A DNA stretch of 64,000 nt from Eurosta solidaginis. Its lineage: Eukaryota; Arthropoda; Insecta; Diptera; Tephritidae. The stretch lies in the NCBI RefSeq assembly GCF_040869045.1, contig NC_090319.1:344638302-344702301 (forward strand), in the 5' to 3' direction. Below are positions 45,346 to 56,589 of this stretch, piece after piece. Position 1 is the stretch's first letter, and each line of letters starts with the position of its first letter. The notes beneath the pieces are model-generated. The model saw only the letters and a program-made list of their open reading frames with translations, did not search any database and was not told the origin of the DNA. The position numbers and the translations under genes were made by a program.

Positions 45346-45780
45346 TTTAGTAAATTTTGAAAAAATATTTATGAGGTCGTTTCGGGACTACCTTGGAACT
45401 ATTCCAAGACAATCACCGGTTCACTTTGCTATTTTTGTGTGGATATTTTCGTTCCTGCAAATAGAGTCGGAGGCAAGGTTTTTCTAAAATAAAGCATTTT
45501 TGAAAAAGATTCCGGGATAAGGCATTATTAAACCAGGAGCCGGCACGGGATGATCTTTCATTCCGACATCGATATGGAACTTTGGAAATATCTTAAGTTA
45601 TATTATGACCAAATTACGATAACTTCAGTAAACTTAAAAAATGAGCCTTAAAATAGTTCCGAAAATCCATCAATGAAATTTACCAGCCTTTTTTTATCCG
45701 CTGAAAATTTGACTTACAATTACCCAGATAATGCGTGTTTACATAAAAATTCGTCTTGATATGACTACATTTAACCTTCT
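45346..45780. other. No gene recognised
   Basis: AT-rich. Nothing identifiable between the minisatellite and the next repeat. Confidence 0.6.
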
Positions 45781-45925
45781 AGGTCAATGAACCCCGTCCT
45801 TACATGAGAAAGCGTCTCCTGCTTAATAAACAGAGCTCGCTGCGGCTAGGTGAGAGTGAAAACTGGGTTGGAGAAGCAGCACCCGAAAGATGTTGCGCCA
45901 CACAACTTCTTGAGTCCCTAAAAGT
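45781..45925 (+). repeat. Shared repeat tail (ACACAACT-CTTGA family), copy 2
   Basis: CGGCTAGGTGAGAGTGAAAA, CTGGGTTGGAGAAGC and TTGCGCCACACAACTTCTTG match the family seen at 27796, 53508 and 54258. The frame over it is short and shows no domain. Confidence 0.55.
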
Positions 45926-46934
45926 TTGCCCTAATATTCACCTGCTTTACCTTAAAATCACACCCAAAGCTCTGCATAAAGCTCATTAGCGAAGTTGATA
46001 TGAAAGCAAATTTTACCACCATATTTCGGCAGCAAATTCGTATTTGCTCAACAATTCTGAGTGTTAGCCTTGAAATTTTTCGCCGAATTTGCCTAAAAAT
46101 TCGTTTACACAATGTTTACACAATGTAGTAATCTAGTCTCTATGCCGCTAATAATAAATGATCGACAACAACAGCAGCAAGGCAAGCAGATGAAATAGAA
46201 AACAGTCAAACATACATCACATATACATAGGATATATGAAATGTAGCAGATGAGGGAAGTAAATAAACAACTTATCGAGAAGGCTGTTCGAGAAAAGTCT
46301 AGACCTTGGAAGAAATAGGCGAACTAGTCAACTGACCGTATAAAACTCGGCGCAATCCAATTGATAGTGACTCAATTTTGATTTAATACGCTATAAATGA
46401 AGTACGTTAATGTATTAAATTGGGAAGATCTGCTACCATAGTAGTGCGAGCATTTCTGTCTATTTATTCGACAGCTCAGTGATTCGTACGATAAAAAAGG
46501 CGTATCATTATCCAGAATTTCTTGAAATTCGCAAATATACCAAAGAGAAGTGCGACTATTATGAATAAAATAGCGCATGGTATATTGCTCTATCATTAAA
46601 TTTCTTATTAAATAGATTAACCTGAATTTAGGATATATAGGAGAACTCATCTAAAATAAGCAAGTTGAGAGTGTTAGTAAGGTCGGCTTAAAAACTGCAG
46701 GGCTTCGGAATTTGTTGAGTGGGTCTTCTCCTCTTGAGTATCTTTTCGCGCACTCTAATGGTTTATTGTATAAACATATCCTCAGCTCATATGGTTTCAA
46801 CACATATAGTTTGTTGCTGCGTATTATTATATATTGAAATATTTTTTTTAAGAGCTCTCAGATATTATTTTTACTGTTGTTGAGGTTTTAGCTAATTTAT
46901 GCTGTAAGGTTATAAAAGAGTGAATGCAACAAAA
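45926..46934. other. No gene recognised
   Basis: AT-rich. A minus frame at 46650-46372 (92 codons) has no motif that I recognise. No repeat ends seen. Confidence 0.55.
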
Positions 46935-48551
46935 AACAAGTAAGGAAGGCTAAGTTCGGGTGTAACCGAACATTACATACTCAGCTGAGGGCTTTGGAGA
47001 CAAAATAATGGAAAACCACCATGTAGGAAAATGAACCTAGGGTAACCCTGGAATGTGTTTGTATGACATGGGTATCAAATGGAAGGTAATAAAGAGTATT
47101 TTAAAAGGGAGTGGGCCTTAGTTTTATTGATGGACGCCTTTTCGAGATGCCGCCATAAAGGTGGGCCTAGAATGTGTTTGTACGATATGGGTATCAAATT
47201 AAAGGTATTAATGAGGGTTTTAAAAGGGAGTGGCCCTTAGTGTATATGTGAAGGCGTTTTCGAAATATCGACCAAAATGTGGCCAGGGTGACCCAGTACA
47301 TCATCTGTCGGGTACCGCTAATTTATTTATATATGTAATACCACGAACAGTATTCCTGCTATGATTCCAAGGGCTTTTGATTTCGCCCTGCAGAACTTCT
47401 TCATTTTCTCCTACTTAATATGGTAGGTGTCACACCCATTTTAAAAAGTTTTTCTAAAGTTATATTTTGCGCCAAAAAACCAATCCAATCACCATGTTTC
47501 ATCCCTTTTTTCGTATTTGGTATAGAATTATGGCATTTTTTTCATTTTACGATATCGAAAATGTGGGCGTAGTCATAGTTGGATTTCGCCCATTTCTAAT
47601 ACCAAGATAAAATATCTCCATATAAGTGCGCGAACTAAGTTAAGTGAAGATATATCGATTTTTGCTCAAGTTATCGTTTTAAAGCCCGAGCGGATGGACA
47701 GACGGACGACTGTGTATAAAACTGGGCGTGGCTTCAACCGATTTCGCCCCTTTTCACAGAAAACAGTTATTTTGTAAATTTTTGTTCGACTTATGGTATT
47801 AAAAGTATTCTAGATAAATTAAATGAAAAAGGGCATAGCCACGCCCATTTTGAAATTTTCTTTTCTATTTCTATTTTGTTGCACCATATCATTACTGGAA
47901 TTTAATGTTGACTGTAAAGATATTAAATTTTTTGGTAAAATTTGACTTTAAAATTGTTTTTTTTTTAAATTGGGCGTGTTCGTCATCCCATTTTCCAAAT
48001 TTTTTTTAGAACGCATATAGTAATAGGAGCAACGTTCCTGCCAAATTTCATCATGATATCTTCACCGACTGCCAAATTACAGCTTCCAAAACTTTTAAAT
48101 TACCTTCTTTTAAAAGTGGGCGGTACCACGCCCATTGTCCAAAATTTTATTAGTTTTCTATTGTGCGTCATATGGTCAACCCATCTACCAATTTTCATCG
48201 CTATATCCGTCTTTGGTAATGAATTATCGCACTTTTTCGTTTTTTCGAAATTTTCGATATCGAAAAAGTGGGCGTGGTTATAGTCCGATTTCGTTCATAT
48301 TAAAAGCGATCTGAGATGAGTGCCCAGGAACTTACATACTAAATTTCATTAAGATACCTCAAAATTTACTCAAGTTATCGTGTTTACGGGCAGACGGACG
48401 GACGGACATGGCTAAATGAATTTCTTTTTTTGCCCATATTATTCGGATGTATAGAAGTCTATATCTATATCGATTAGTTTATGCCGTTACGGGGTACCGT
48501 TATGCGAACAAAGTTAATATACCCTGTGAGCTCTGCTGAGCTGAGTATAAA
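46935..48551. mobile_element. Helentron-like non-autonomous element, copy D
   Basis: Opposite orientation to copies A and B. It starts CAAGTAAGGAAGGCTAAGTT with hairpin GTTCGGGTGTAACCGAAC, then ACTCAGCTGAG, and ends GAGCTCTGCTGAGCTGAGTAT. Here the hairpin is perfect (stem GTTCGG/CCGAAC). Body matches the others. No ORF of substance. Confidence 0.85.
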
Positions 48552-49251
48552 AATTATAGCGAAGAGTGTGAAGCGCAGCTCAACGCAACGGCTGGTGTCT
48601 ATAGTTTGTCATTGTATTTGAGGGACATTGATGATAGCGAATGAATTGTGCATAGGTAAAGTAAAAAATCAAATCGCAGTCAGGTTTGATACCACTTAGT
48701 AACAATTGTTGCCATATTTTGATATTTTTTCATAATACGAAAGTTTTGTATAAACAAAATGTGTGTGCTGGTATTTTTCCACCTGCTTGCAAAGCCAGAT
48801 TTTTAAATATCGATTAGGTCGGTATGTTGAATTGAATAATAAGTTACTGTTTTTAGGTTGACAAACTTTTTTACTTTACTTTAGTAACAAATAAAGTTTG
48901 AGAAGACGCGAATTGATTGCCAATAAATATTGGCACGGTAACGACAAACTTTTATTCTAAGGTTATTCGCTAGATAACGGTGGTGTCATGACGTGTTTTT
49001 ACGCAACATAATTTCGAAAAAAGTAAAGGTGTTAGCACTTTAGCAAAAAGATAGATTTTCTATGTTCTATGTAATTGAAAACGCTGAGTTCAGCGAGATT
49101 AAGACTTTCCCGATTGCGAGAAAGATTTACCAAAACCCCTTGGTCTGACATTGTATAAAGTTTGTTAGTAGAAATTTTGTTTATAATTATGCAGAAGGAG
49201 CAGCTCTTACACATTTTTACAGTTCTCGATCTTGACTAAAGACGAGGAGGA
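48552..49251. other. No gene recognised
   Basis: AT-rich. No domain or repeat end was recognised. Confidence 0.6.
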
Positions 49252-50082
49252 GTGTCATAAGGTCAACGGCCATAACACCAATTGATCTTATGACCACTTC
49301 AAGTGGCCACAAAGTCAATTGAATTTATTACCATATGAAATGGCCACAAAACCAAATTGCAAATGGTTGTAATGTCAATGATATTGATATTATGACGATG
49401 ATATTTTTCCGAAATGGTCGTACAGTTAAGTTTTTTTTCTCAAGTGGCCATAAGGTAAATTTTTTTGTTTCGTACCTGGGCCGGTGATGATTCCTATGAA
49501 ATAAGGAGGACATGTTTTTTTTTTTTTGTGTTTCGTGGAAGGTGGAAATGCTTTATGCACTTACCGGGATATTTAAGCCTCACTGCGAGACTCTCCGAGT
49601 GTAGGACTCCCTTCTTCCATGAAGAGCTACCACTAAAACCTAACCTCCCACGGCCCGTACCTTGGACCGCGTTTAGCATTACTTCGGTTACGGATGCACG
49701 CTACGTCAGCTCGATGGCTACTCTCCCGCTAATGGGCTAGGCATCAGTCTTCTCGTGTACTTAAGTATATGCCTCATATATGCGCTGAAATAATGAGAAC
49801 ATATTCCACTAAAAGACGAACCAACTCAGCGAAAGTGTTTTTGCTTTTGTTATGATTTTAAATAGCTACTTATGTCTATATAGTTATGGTCTCTTTCCCG
49901 GAATGGTCATAAGCTCAAACGGAAATTTCCTAAATGGGCCTAAGGTCAAATAAAAAATGGTCCAAAAGTCGAGTGACCTTCTGACCATTTGAAGTTGTCA
50001 TAAAGCTAATTGATGTTATGGCCATTAGAAGTGGCCATAACGTCAATTGGCTTTTTTTTTTGACGTTGACCTTATGTCACAC
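49252..50082. mobile_element. Inverted-repeat element built of TGGCCATAAGGTCAA units
   Basis: The left end GTGTCATAAGGTCAACGGCC mirrors the right end GACGTTGACCTTATGTCAC. Each side holds several variants of AGTGGCCATAA-GTCAATTG (49280-49460 and 49895-50060), facing each other. The centre (49465-49890) carries no recognisable transposase. The design resembles foldback elements with repeat-rich arms. Target duplication not found. Confidence 0.6.
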
Positions 50083-51145
50083 GACCCGTGTCATGTACGC
50101 GATTCAGTTTTTAAACTTTGTTTTCTCATATCCTTTATAGAAAAAATGTTGCAGTGGTTATCTAAAGCATTGTTCATACAAGTTTAAGTGTATTTCCAGA
50201 AATTCACATACTAAATTCACGAAATATGTAGACTAAAAAAAAAATCTTTGCTCAGAAAACAATTTGCGTTCGGTTACGACTTTCGCTGCAGCCTAAGCTG
50301 CTAAGACCCTACAAATTAGCCGAAAACTTAACTATAGTCATTAATAAGTCCCGTTAGTCGGTATGAAGGGGCAGGAGCTACCAAAATGTTTGAAAAAGCG
50401 CTGCCACTCATTCGGGATGCCTGTTTTGGTAAGCTCCTACCTCTAGTTTCTATTGCCTGCAAATACTCCTCCCTAGAGTCTATGTCTATTAACTGTACAT
50501 TAGGAAAGGCTTTGGGCTTCACTATTTGTTTCATCGACTGCTTTGGAATCATACAGTGTAGTAATGGTTCTCTAGCTCTGGGCCAGAACAACGCCAGAGT
50601 TTGTCATTCCCAAAAGATGAGCATAAAACTAGTATTACAGCGGTGGCTTAAAATTCGGCACATGTAACGTGGTGTTTATAAAACTGCTTTCGTTTTTCGG
50701 GGGCTCCTCTTTTAACACTATAATCATTCATTTATTGGCTCACAACCGCGTAAGAAATTTCGCAGTTGCTCTAAACGTCAAGCTATGTATCCCTTATAAC
50801 TGCCCTCAATTGGAAGTACCGCCTGTCTCTCCCAGCTCAGTTGGGGTCTCCATCGGCCTCGTTTCCTAATTTTTTTAATATATCGGCCGCGGGCCACATT
50901 TTCTTTTTAAAATAGAAATAATGCCTGTTGACAAAAGGAAATAGCAGCCGTGGGCTTTGTTTCTTTTGCTCTTTTGTTTTTGGGTTATATAAATCCCGCG
51001 GGCGTGAGGATATAACCCTGTTACCTACTATAATTTAGTCTTATTAAATAAATTTTTGGTCTTGAAAACTGGGTTTGTTAGTTTTGTTAAATGTATATCG
51101 TGCAACTTAATTGAAAAATGGAAAACACCCGTGAGGATCATTTTA
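50083..51145. other. Unassigned; one coding-like minus frame
   Basis: A minus frame at 50591-50328 (87 codons, with FPNVQLIDIDSREEYLQA) has protein-like composition but no family I can name. 50980-51060 holds TATATAAATCCCGCGGGCG and AAATAAATTTTTGG, an arrangement seen in LTRs, but no ends could be fixed. Confidence 0.4.
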
Positions 51146-51149
51146 CACC

Positions 51150-51390
51150 TTCAAATACGGCTGTCGATAGGAGCATATTTTAGACCGCAGTTTCTTCGTC
51201 CATTTGCACAATAGCAAGGCTTTATACATCTCCGCATTATATGTCCTTCAGTACTTGCCATTGGCAGCACGAAAGAACCATAAATCTTCCGGAAAATGTT
51301 TCACTTAAATACTTCAAAGCCATCCCAACCCTTGCAACTCTTTCCTAATATGCCTTGAGAAGATACTAGATACCGATTGCCCACAGGTCT
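51150..51390 (-). pseudogene. RTE-type LINE remnant
   Basis: Minus frames read FRKIYGSFVLP and LAIVQMDEETAV. They line up with VLRKIYGPLRV and the GHVMRMKDDAPAKKV segment of the RTE frame at 60283-61071. Short and frameshifted. Confidence 0.55.
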
Positions 51391-52399
51391 GAATAGAAAG
51401 TAATATGAACAAAACAGACCTATGCAACCCACGAAGTCTATATCCCGTATTTTGCTCTATGGACTTTTATCTATCTTGCTCAGCAACAAATGCTTCATTG
51501 ACATCGGTGAAAACAGTGTGAGAACCCAATTTACTTAGTGATTTATTGACTTCAATTTTCAGGTCAATTCAGATCAGAATTTTAGAAATCTTATAGTTGA
51601 AGTGTGGCATTCCAAATACACTTAAATGCATCTTTACAACTAACTAAATAAATACACATCCACACTTGCATGCACATAAAAAAATGCATGCACCTTACCC
51701 ATAAATGCAAAGTATGCAAGGACGAAAGTTGGGCGCTTAAGTCTAGTCCATCAGCCGTAATAAATTCTCATACGAGTTGAGCGAACGCATGGCTAGAGAG
51801 CCGAAAGTGAAAGAGAGTATGGAAGAGTGTGAGATAGAGAGTAGTTAAGTAAAGGGCAGAGAGAGCACGCGAAGCAAGGTAACAAGGACCTACATTCGAA
51901 AGTCAGCAACAAACATTCGCAAACATGCCCTTAAAATTGTTCTATGTTTGTTTGTCTGTATGTATGTACGCTAATATGTATGTATAAAAAGAGTGGGCCA
52001 CGACAAAATCAGGAGAGTCAGAGTAAAAAAGTGGAATCCTCAACAGCAGCAACAGCATTGAACTATTATACAGTGGGTCGATTGCATAAATAGCGGAGTT
52101 AACTGAAAAATCAAATTTTGAGTACTTAGCATCTCGATAAACAAGATATTTGAATCGCAACCGTAATCGTGATCACATTCTCGACAGAACCCTAACTGCT
52201 ACCATAACCATAATAGTAAGTAGAACAGTCATCATACCCGTAACCTTCACCGTAACTCATAAACATAAACATAGCAATAACTGAAATAGTAACAGTTTCC
52301 ATGTCAGTCAGCAACTATCACTTTAAACACAAACCATAGCCGTACCCATAAGCCTGTTTCGGTGTCTTTGTCGAAAACTTCATCGGTTCAGTCGATGAG
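51391..52399. other. No gene recognised
   Basis: Contains a purine-rich GAGAGAG stretch (51800-51870) and TGTATGTATG runs (51955-51985). No motif or repeat end was recognised. Confidence 0.55.
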
Positions 52400-53055
52400 T
52401 CGTCGGAAGCAAACCGCGCGCACGTTAGTAACAAATTTGTACAGATCCGACAAAAGATCGATAACTTTTCGATACTATATCAATCACTTTTTGGAAGCAA
52501 ATCAATAAATTTTCAAATGAATATCGATTAAAAATCGATAACTCTCCTATAACATTACTTTTTGATAACAAGTCGATAAGTTTTTGATAACAAACCGATA
52601 AAAACAAATAAATAAATTTTTGATAACAAGTCGACAACCTTTCAATAATATATCGATATTTTGGTATAAATAAATGATAACTTTCCGATAAATAATGGAT
52701 ATGTTATAGATAACAATCCGATAATTCATCGATAAAAAATCGGCCCATTGGTAATCTTTGCTATCGATAACAAATCTATAACTCGTCTATACCTCTTCGA
52801 TATCACACCGGCAGTTCGTCGTTAAAGATTGGCTAACAATCAAAAACTCAAATTGCCTTTCTTCGCTCATATCAACTCAACCACGTACAATGTTCCCACA
52901 TTTATGTAACTATAGTGAAGTGACTACACTTACTGTAAGTTTCGGTATTATACAGCATACTAATCCCAAACAATATACCTACACTTACCCTACGCTTACA
53001 TTCGGTAGTCCCGCATACCGTAGCAGAGATTTTTACACCTCAAAAAGTAACAGAA
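52400..53055. repeat. GATAAC-family dispersed repeat, copy D
   Basis: Units such as AAAGATCGATAACTTTTCGA and GATAACAAGTCGATAAG run from 52445 to 52810. Then come a tail with TACACTTACCCTACGCTTAC and ATTCGGTAGTCCCGCATACC and a 3' edge TTTTTACACCTCAAAAAGT. There is no AT-rich tract here, unlike copies A and B. Confidence 0.65.
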
Positions 53056-53507
53056 AAGAAACAATCAGTGCAATCACCATCGTGATCATAATCTTAGTCC
53101 TAAACGTCATCATTACACTATTCAGAACACACGCCAGATCTAGAACTGATACTGTTGATGTAACTTTAATCGAAAAATTTAGCGGGCGGGAGCTGTAACC
53201 TTAAACCGCGGTGCACAGGCATCAGCGTGTTCGTGTCCTACAAAAACAACCACATTTTCCTCAGAGTTCAATATTTTGTTTTTTTATTTCGTTCTCGTAG
53301 TGGCCTTAGGCTGGATATTAATATTTGTTCCCGTATTTTTTTTTATTTTACTATTATCACCGGCAATATAAGCTTATTTAGGGCCAGATTATATATGACG
53401 TTGTAACACTTTGCGTCGCAGTCACTGGCATTCACATTCACCAACATGCAATACCAAAAATTTCACAAGGTAATCAGGTTTACTATCACTCACTGAGGTG
53501 AATGAAT
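53056..53507. other. No gene recognised
   Basis: AT-rich. Nothing identifiable. Confidence 0.6.
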
Positions 53508-53745
53508 ACTCTTCGCCGCATCGGGTTTTGGGGGCTTAGAATATACCCGGGGTAGGAATACCTGTGGTAAGAGACGACTAAAATATAAAATTGATTCAAG
53601 GAGTTGTGTAGCGCAATATATAGCTTCTCCATCCCAACTGTCAGCCTCACATACCCATGCCGAATCCTGTTTCATTAACAGCCGAGGCCCTGGAGACCAC
53701 GAACTCCTGATGTGTCTAGGGGGTGGGAGGGCGGTATGACCTAGA
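53508..53745 (-). repeat. Shared repeat tail, copy 3, left arm of an inverted pair
   Basis: On the minus strand: CATACCGCCCTCCCACCCCC, CGGCTGTTAATGAAACAGGA, GAGAAGCTATATATTGCGC, CTACACAACTCCTTGAATC and GGTATTCCTACCCCGGGTAT. The same order occurs on the + strand at 54258-54503. Confidence 0.7.
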
Positions 53746-54257
53746 AGGTTTCATTAAGAATATTTGGAGTCCCTATTTCCGCTAACAGATTGTCCGAAAG
53801 GGGCTTCCGAAGGATCTTAGACGTGTTTGCCCAGAGCAGGGAGTTTAGACAGAAAATGCTCAACTGTATCTTTGGCAGGTATGTCTTAACAGATTCTGCA
53901 GGAGACATGCTCATCATCTCCGCATGCGTACCGCCATGCGGCTCTTGATATGGCAAAACCCTTGGTATTCTTCCACTTATGCTGTACGTTGTTCACGTAA
54001 AATTATCGAATTTCCCCTTTTTCTATATGCTTATTAACTTCGACTTCCCTGATTTCCTTCTGTTGAGCCACCACGTTCGTGCTCACCAGCGAAACTCAGA
54101 CAATGGAAGTTTCTATAGTGTATATTAACAAGGTCAATATACCCGAAGGCCTTGGGGAGTGTTATCCCTTGTCGGATGCAGATCCGGTACGTTCCAGTAC
54201 AAAGCCCAACCATGTCGGGAATGGTTTTTTATGACCACATGCGACCGTCTTGGCCAT
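53746..54257. other. Spacer between inverted arms, coding-like
   Basis: The minus frame 53956-53741 and the plus frame from 54152 both run outward into the arms and look like decayed retroelement sequence (for example QIRYVPVQSPTMSGMVFYDH on +). No domain was named. Confidence 0.4.
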
Positions 54258-54503
54258 CCCGCCATACCGCCCTCCCACCCCCTACATCGATGAGGAGGCC
54301 GGGGTCGCCAGAGCCCCGGCTTTTAATGAAACAGAATTCGCCACGGATAGGTGAGGTTGACAATTGGGTTTGGAGAAGCTATATATTACGCTGGCAACCT
54401 GAAAGGGTTGGGCTACACAACCATTTGAATTTGGTATTTTAGCCACCTCTTACGACAGGCGTACCTACCGCGGGTAAATGCTGACCCCTAACCCGCTGGG
54501 GGC
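54258..54503 (+). repeat. Shared repeat tail, copy 4, right arm of an inverted pair
   Basis: CATACCGCCCTCCCACCCCC, CCGGCTTTTAATGAAACAGA, GGAGAAGCTATATATTACGC, GGGCTACACAACCATTTGAA, TACCTACCGCGGGTAAATGC and ACCCGCTGGGGG. The SINE at 54505 follows immediately. Confidence 0.7.
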
Positions 54504-54504
54504 A

Positions 54505-54765
54505 GCCGCCGTGGTGTGGTGGTGTCATGCTCTTCCTGGGTTCAAGTCCCAGGCAAAGCGACATTGAAATTTAGAAATATGTGTTATCAATTAGATACAG
54601 TTTTTCTAAGCGGAGTCGCCCCTCGGCAGTGATTTGGCAAACAGTCCGTATGTATTTCTGCCATGAAAAACTTCTCAGTGAAAATTCATCTGCTTTTAAG
54701 ATACCGTTTGGAGTATACTTAAAACATTTAGATCCCGTCCGGCCAATTTTTTATTTATATGGCGC
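54505..54765 (+). mobile_element. tRNA-derived SINE, head and body
   Basis: Head GCCGCCGTGGTGTGGTGGTG, B box GGTTCAAGTCC at 54538-54548, body TTTTTCTAAGCGGAGTCGCC, CCTCGGCAGTGATTTGGCAA, TTTCTGCCATGAAAAACTTC and GATCCCGTCCGGCCAATTT. The A box is altered (TGGTGTGGTGG). 3' end truncated before the CTCTTCGGAGG part. Confidence 0.85.
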
Positions 54766-54823
54766 TGCATGCGCTTTTATTGATGCCTGGCTGTTTGGGT
54801 TATTCGTTCTGTTCCTGTTTTGA

Positions 54824-55256
54824 GTTGATTTGCAGTCTCACAATATCGGCCTGTAGAAGTCTATAGAGACTCCGAATAAATTTCCGGCTTTGCACCTGAG
54901 ACCATCTACCTCGTAGATTTAGGACACTACAAAGAGAAGAAGGGACGAGATCTTTTTCCATATTGATTTCTCCACACCTACCCTGTCGAGTTTCATATTC
55001 CATCGGCCAGAGCCAATTGCTTATACACAAGGGATTTTTCCATTGTTCGCACCACTTCAGCACGTCCTTGTGAGTTTCCTCTCAAACAAGCATTTTGTGC
55101 CGCAGAATAGGAAAATCAGCGAGTAGTTCTCTTAGTGTATTTCAAGTAATCTCCAGAGTTTTTGAAGCCTTCCTCTTTTTGGCCTCGAATATTTGGCCAG
55201 CTCATTGCCCCTCCTGTTCCACTTTGGAATCAAAATCAAACTTATTTTCCTCCATA
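54824..55256 (-). pseudogene. Unrecognised coding remnant with three in-frame TGA codons
   Basis: From an ATG at about 55255 a single frame runs leftward for some 140 codons: MEENKFDFDSKVEQEGQ, stop, AGQIFEAKKRKASKTLEIT, stop, NTLRELLADFPILRHKMLV, stop, EETHKDVLKWCEQWKNPLC and onward to SKQEQNE, stop. The composition is charged and helical, like a real protein. All three interruptions are TGA, which one C-to-T change could make from CGA. I do not recognise the family. A transposon or retroelement origin is likely from the surroundings but unproven. Confidence 0.4.
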
Positions 55257-55657
55257 TGATCGGAATGTTGTTGTGACGACTACATTCAATAAATAATTCT
55301 TAAGTTATTTAATCAAATATTTGTGGGTCTTCTGTAGCAAAATGGTAAGAATACCATCTCTCTACAGTGATTTTTACGACGAGTAGCTATTTATTGCACA
55401 GGCAATATTCACCTTCGCTAATATCTTCTCAATTAATACGTCAGGTGCTTTCTGACGTACAGTTTCTGCTGGAGGTACGTGCTACAACCCTGTGTTGGGC
55501 TGGAAAGTGAGCATCATAGGGATGTCAAGTGTATCAGCTGATCCCGCTCATACTACATTAGGGTACTTGACAAAATTTTTACTTCGATGAGTCAAAATAT
55601 TACTGTCTGGGTTTTGTCTCCGCCATGCAAGGCAACAGTCAACCAAAGGCCTCCTGA
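55257..55657. other. No gene recognised
   Basis: Flank of the LINE insertion. The plus strand from about 55620 to 55657 rejoins sequence at 56472 once the LINE is removed. Confidence 0.55.
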
Positions 55658-55669
55658 GGTTTGACCTTA

Positions 55670-56460
55670 GGTTAGGTTAGGTTAGGTTGTACTGGCCGGC
55701 CCATGAGGAGCTCACATATACTGAATAAGTCCGTAGTGTTACCAGAAGTTTGTTTTAACAACCAAACTGAAAACCCCTATCAAAAACCAGGACCTGTGTT
55801 ATAAAATAACTCCGTCCTCTTGGCAAATACTAGAAGCTGCCTAGGATTTAAGCCACTTGCTGCTTCTAGATCTGACAGCTGTATCACTTCTAATAGCTGG
55901 AGTCTTAGCATGGCAAGCGCTGGGCAAGAGCACAGAACGTGCTCGATCGTTTCCTCCTCCAGCCCGCAATTCCTACATCTGTTATCACTGATCAAGCCTA
56001 ATTTAAAGGCATGTGACACCAGAAGGCAGTGTCCAGTCAGAATACCCGTCATGAGTCTACAGTCCTCTCTTTTTAATGATAGAAGCAACTTTGTTAGTCT
56101 AAGGTTGTAAGACCTGCACATAATTTTCGACACTTTACAGCCCCGCGCTTGAACCCACGCCTTTCCTGCTTGGTCGATCATGTGCACCTCTCGCCTTCGC
56201 TTAATTTTACCCAGTCTAATTGGGACGTCTACGGAGCAAGCTTCAAGGGATGCGCCCTTTTTAGCTAGTTCATCCGCTTTTTCATTCCCATCTATTCCCA
56301 TATGCCCTGGGACCCAATATAGATGTATGCTTCTCCCTGTCCCGATTCTCTCCAAGGACTGCTTACACTCTAACACGCATTTAGATGCTGTGCTATGCGA
56401 GATTATTGCCTTAATTGCTACTTAACTGTCAATTTAAAAGTTAACACGATTGCAGCTTGG
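55670..56460 (-). mobile_element. I-like LINE 3' end, copy 3, with target duplication
   Basis: 5'-truncated insertion. The direct repeat GGTTTGACCTTA lies at 55658-55669 and 56460-56471 (11-12 bp). The frame 56376-55780 encodes the end of RNase H (YWVPGHMGIDGNEKADELAK) and, uninterrupted, the C-terminal zinc-knuckle segment (C-x2-C-x8-H-x4-C) through FYNTGPGF. A stop near 56425 precedes it. The frame is better preserved than copy 1. The + strand start TTAGGTTAGGTTAGGTTG gives a CCTAA-repeat 3' tail on the element strand, with no poly(A). Confidence 0.9.
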
Positions 56461-56589
56461 GTTTGACCTTAAATCTCATAGGATTTTATTCCGCCACAGA
56501 GGTAAGATCTTTTTGCTCCTGGACATTTAACAGGTAATTTTGCACGCCAACTTAAAATCAATGATAAAAGCGGATATAAATACATACGT

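Noticed and set aside
50665..51111. Second solo LTR (TGTAACG…CGTGCA with TATA and AATAAA)
   Set aside because: No flanking duplication, weak terminal match, and RTE remnant next to it. Kept only as a note in the unassigned interval.
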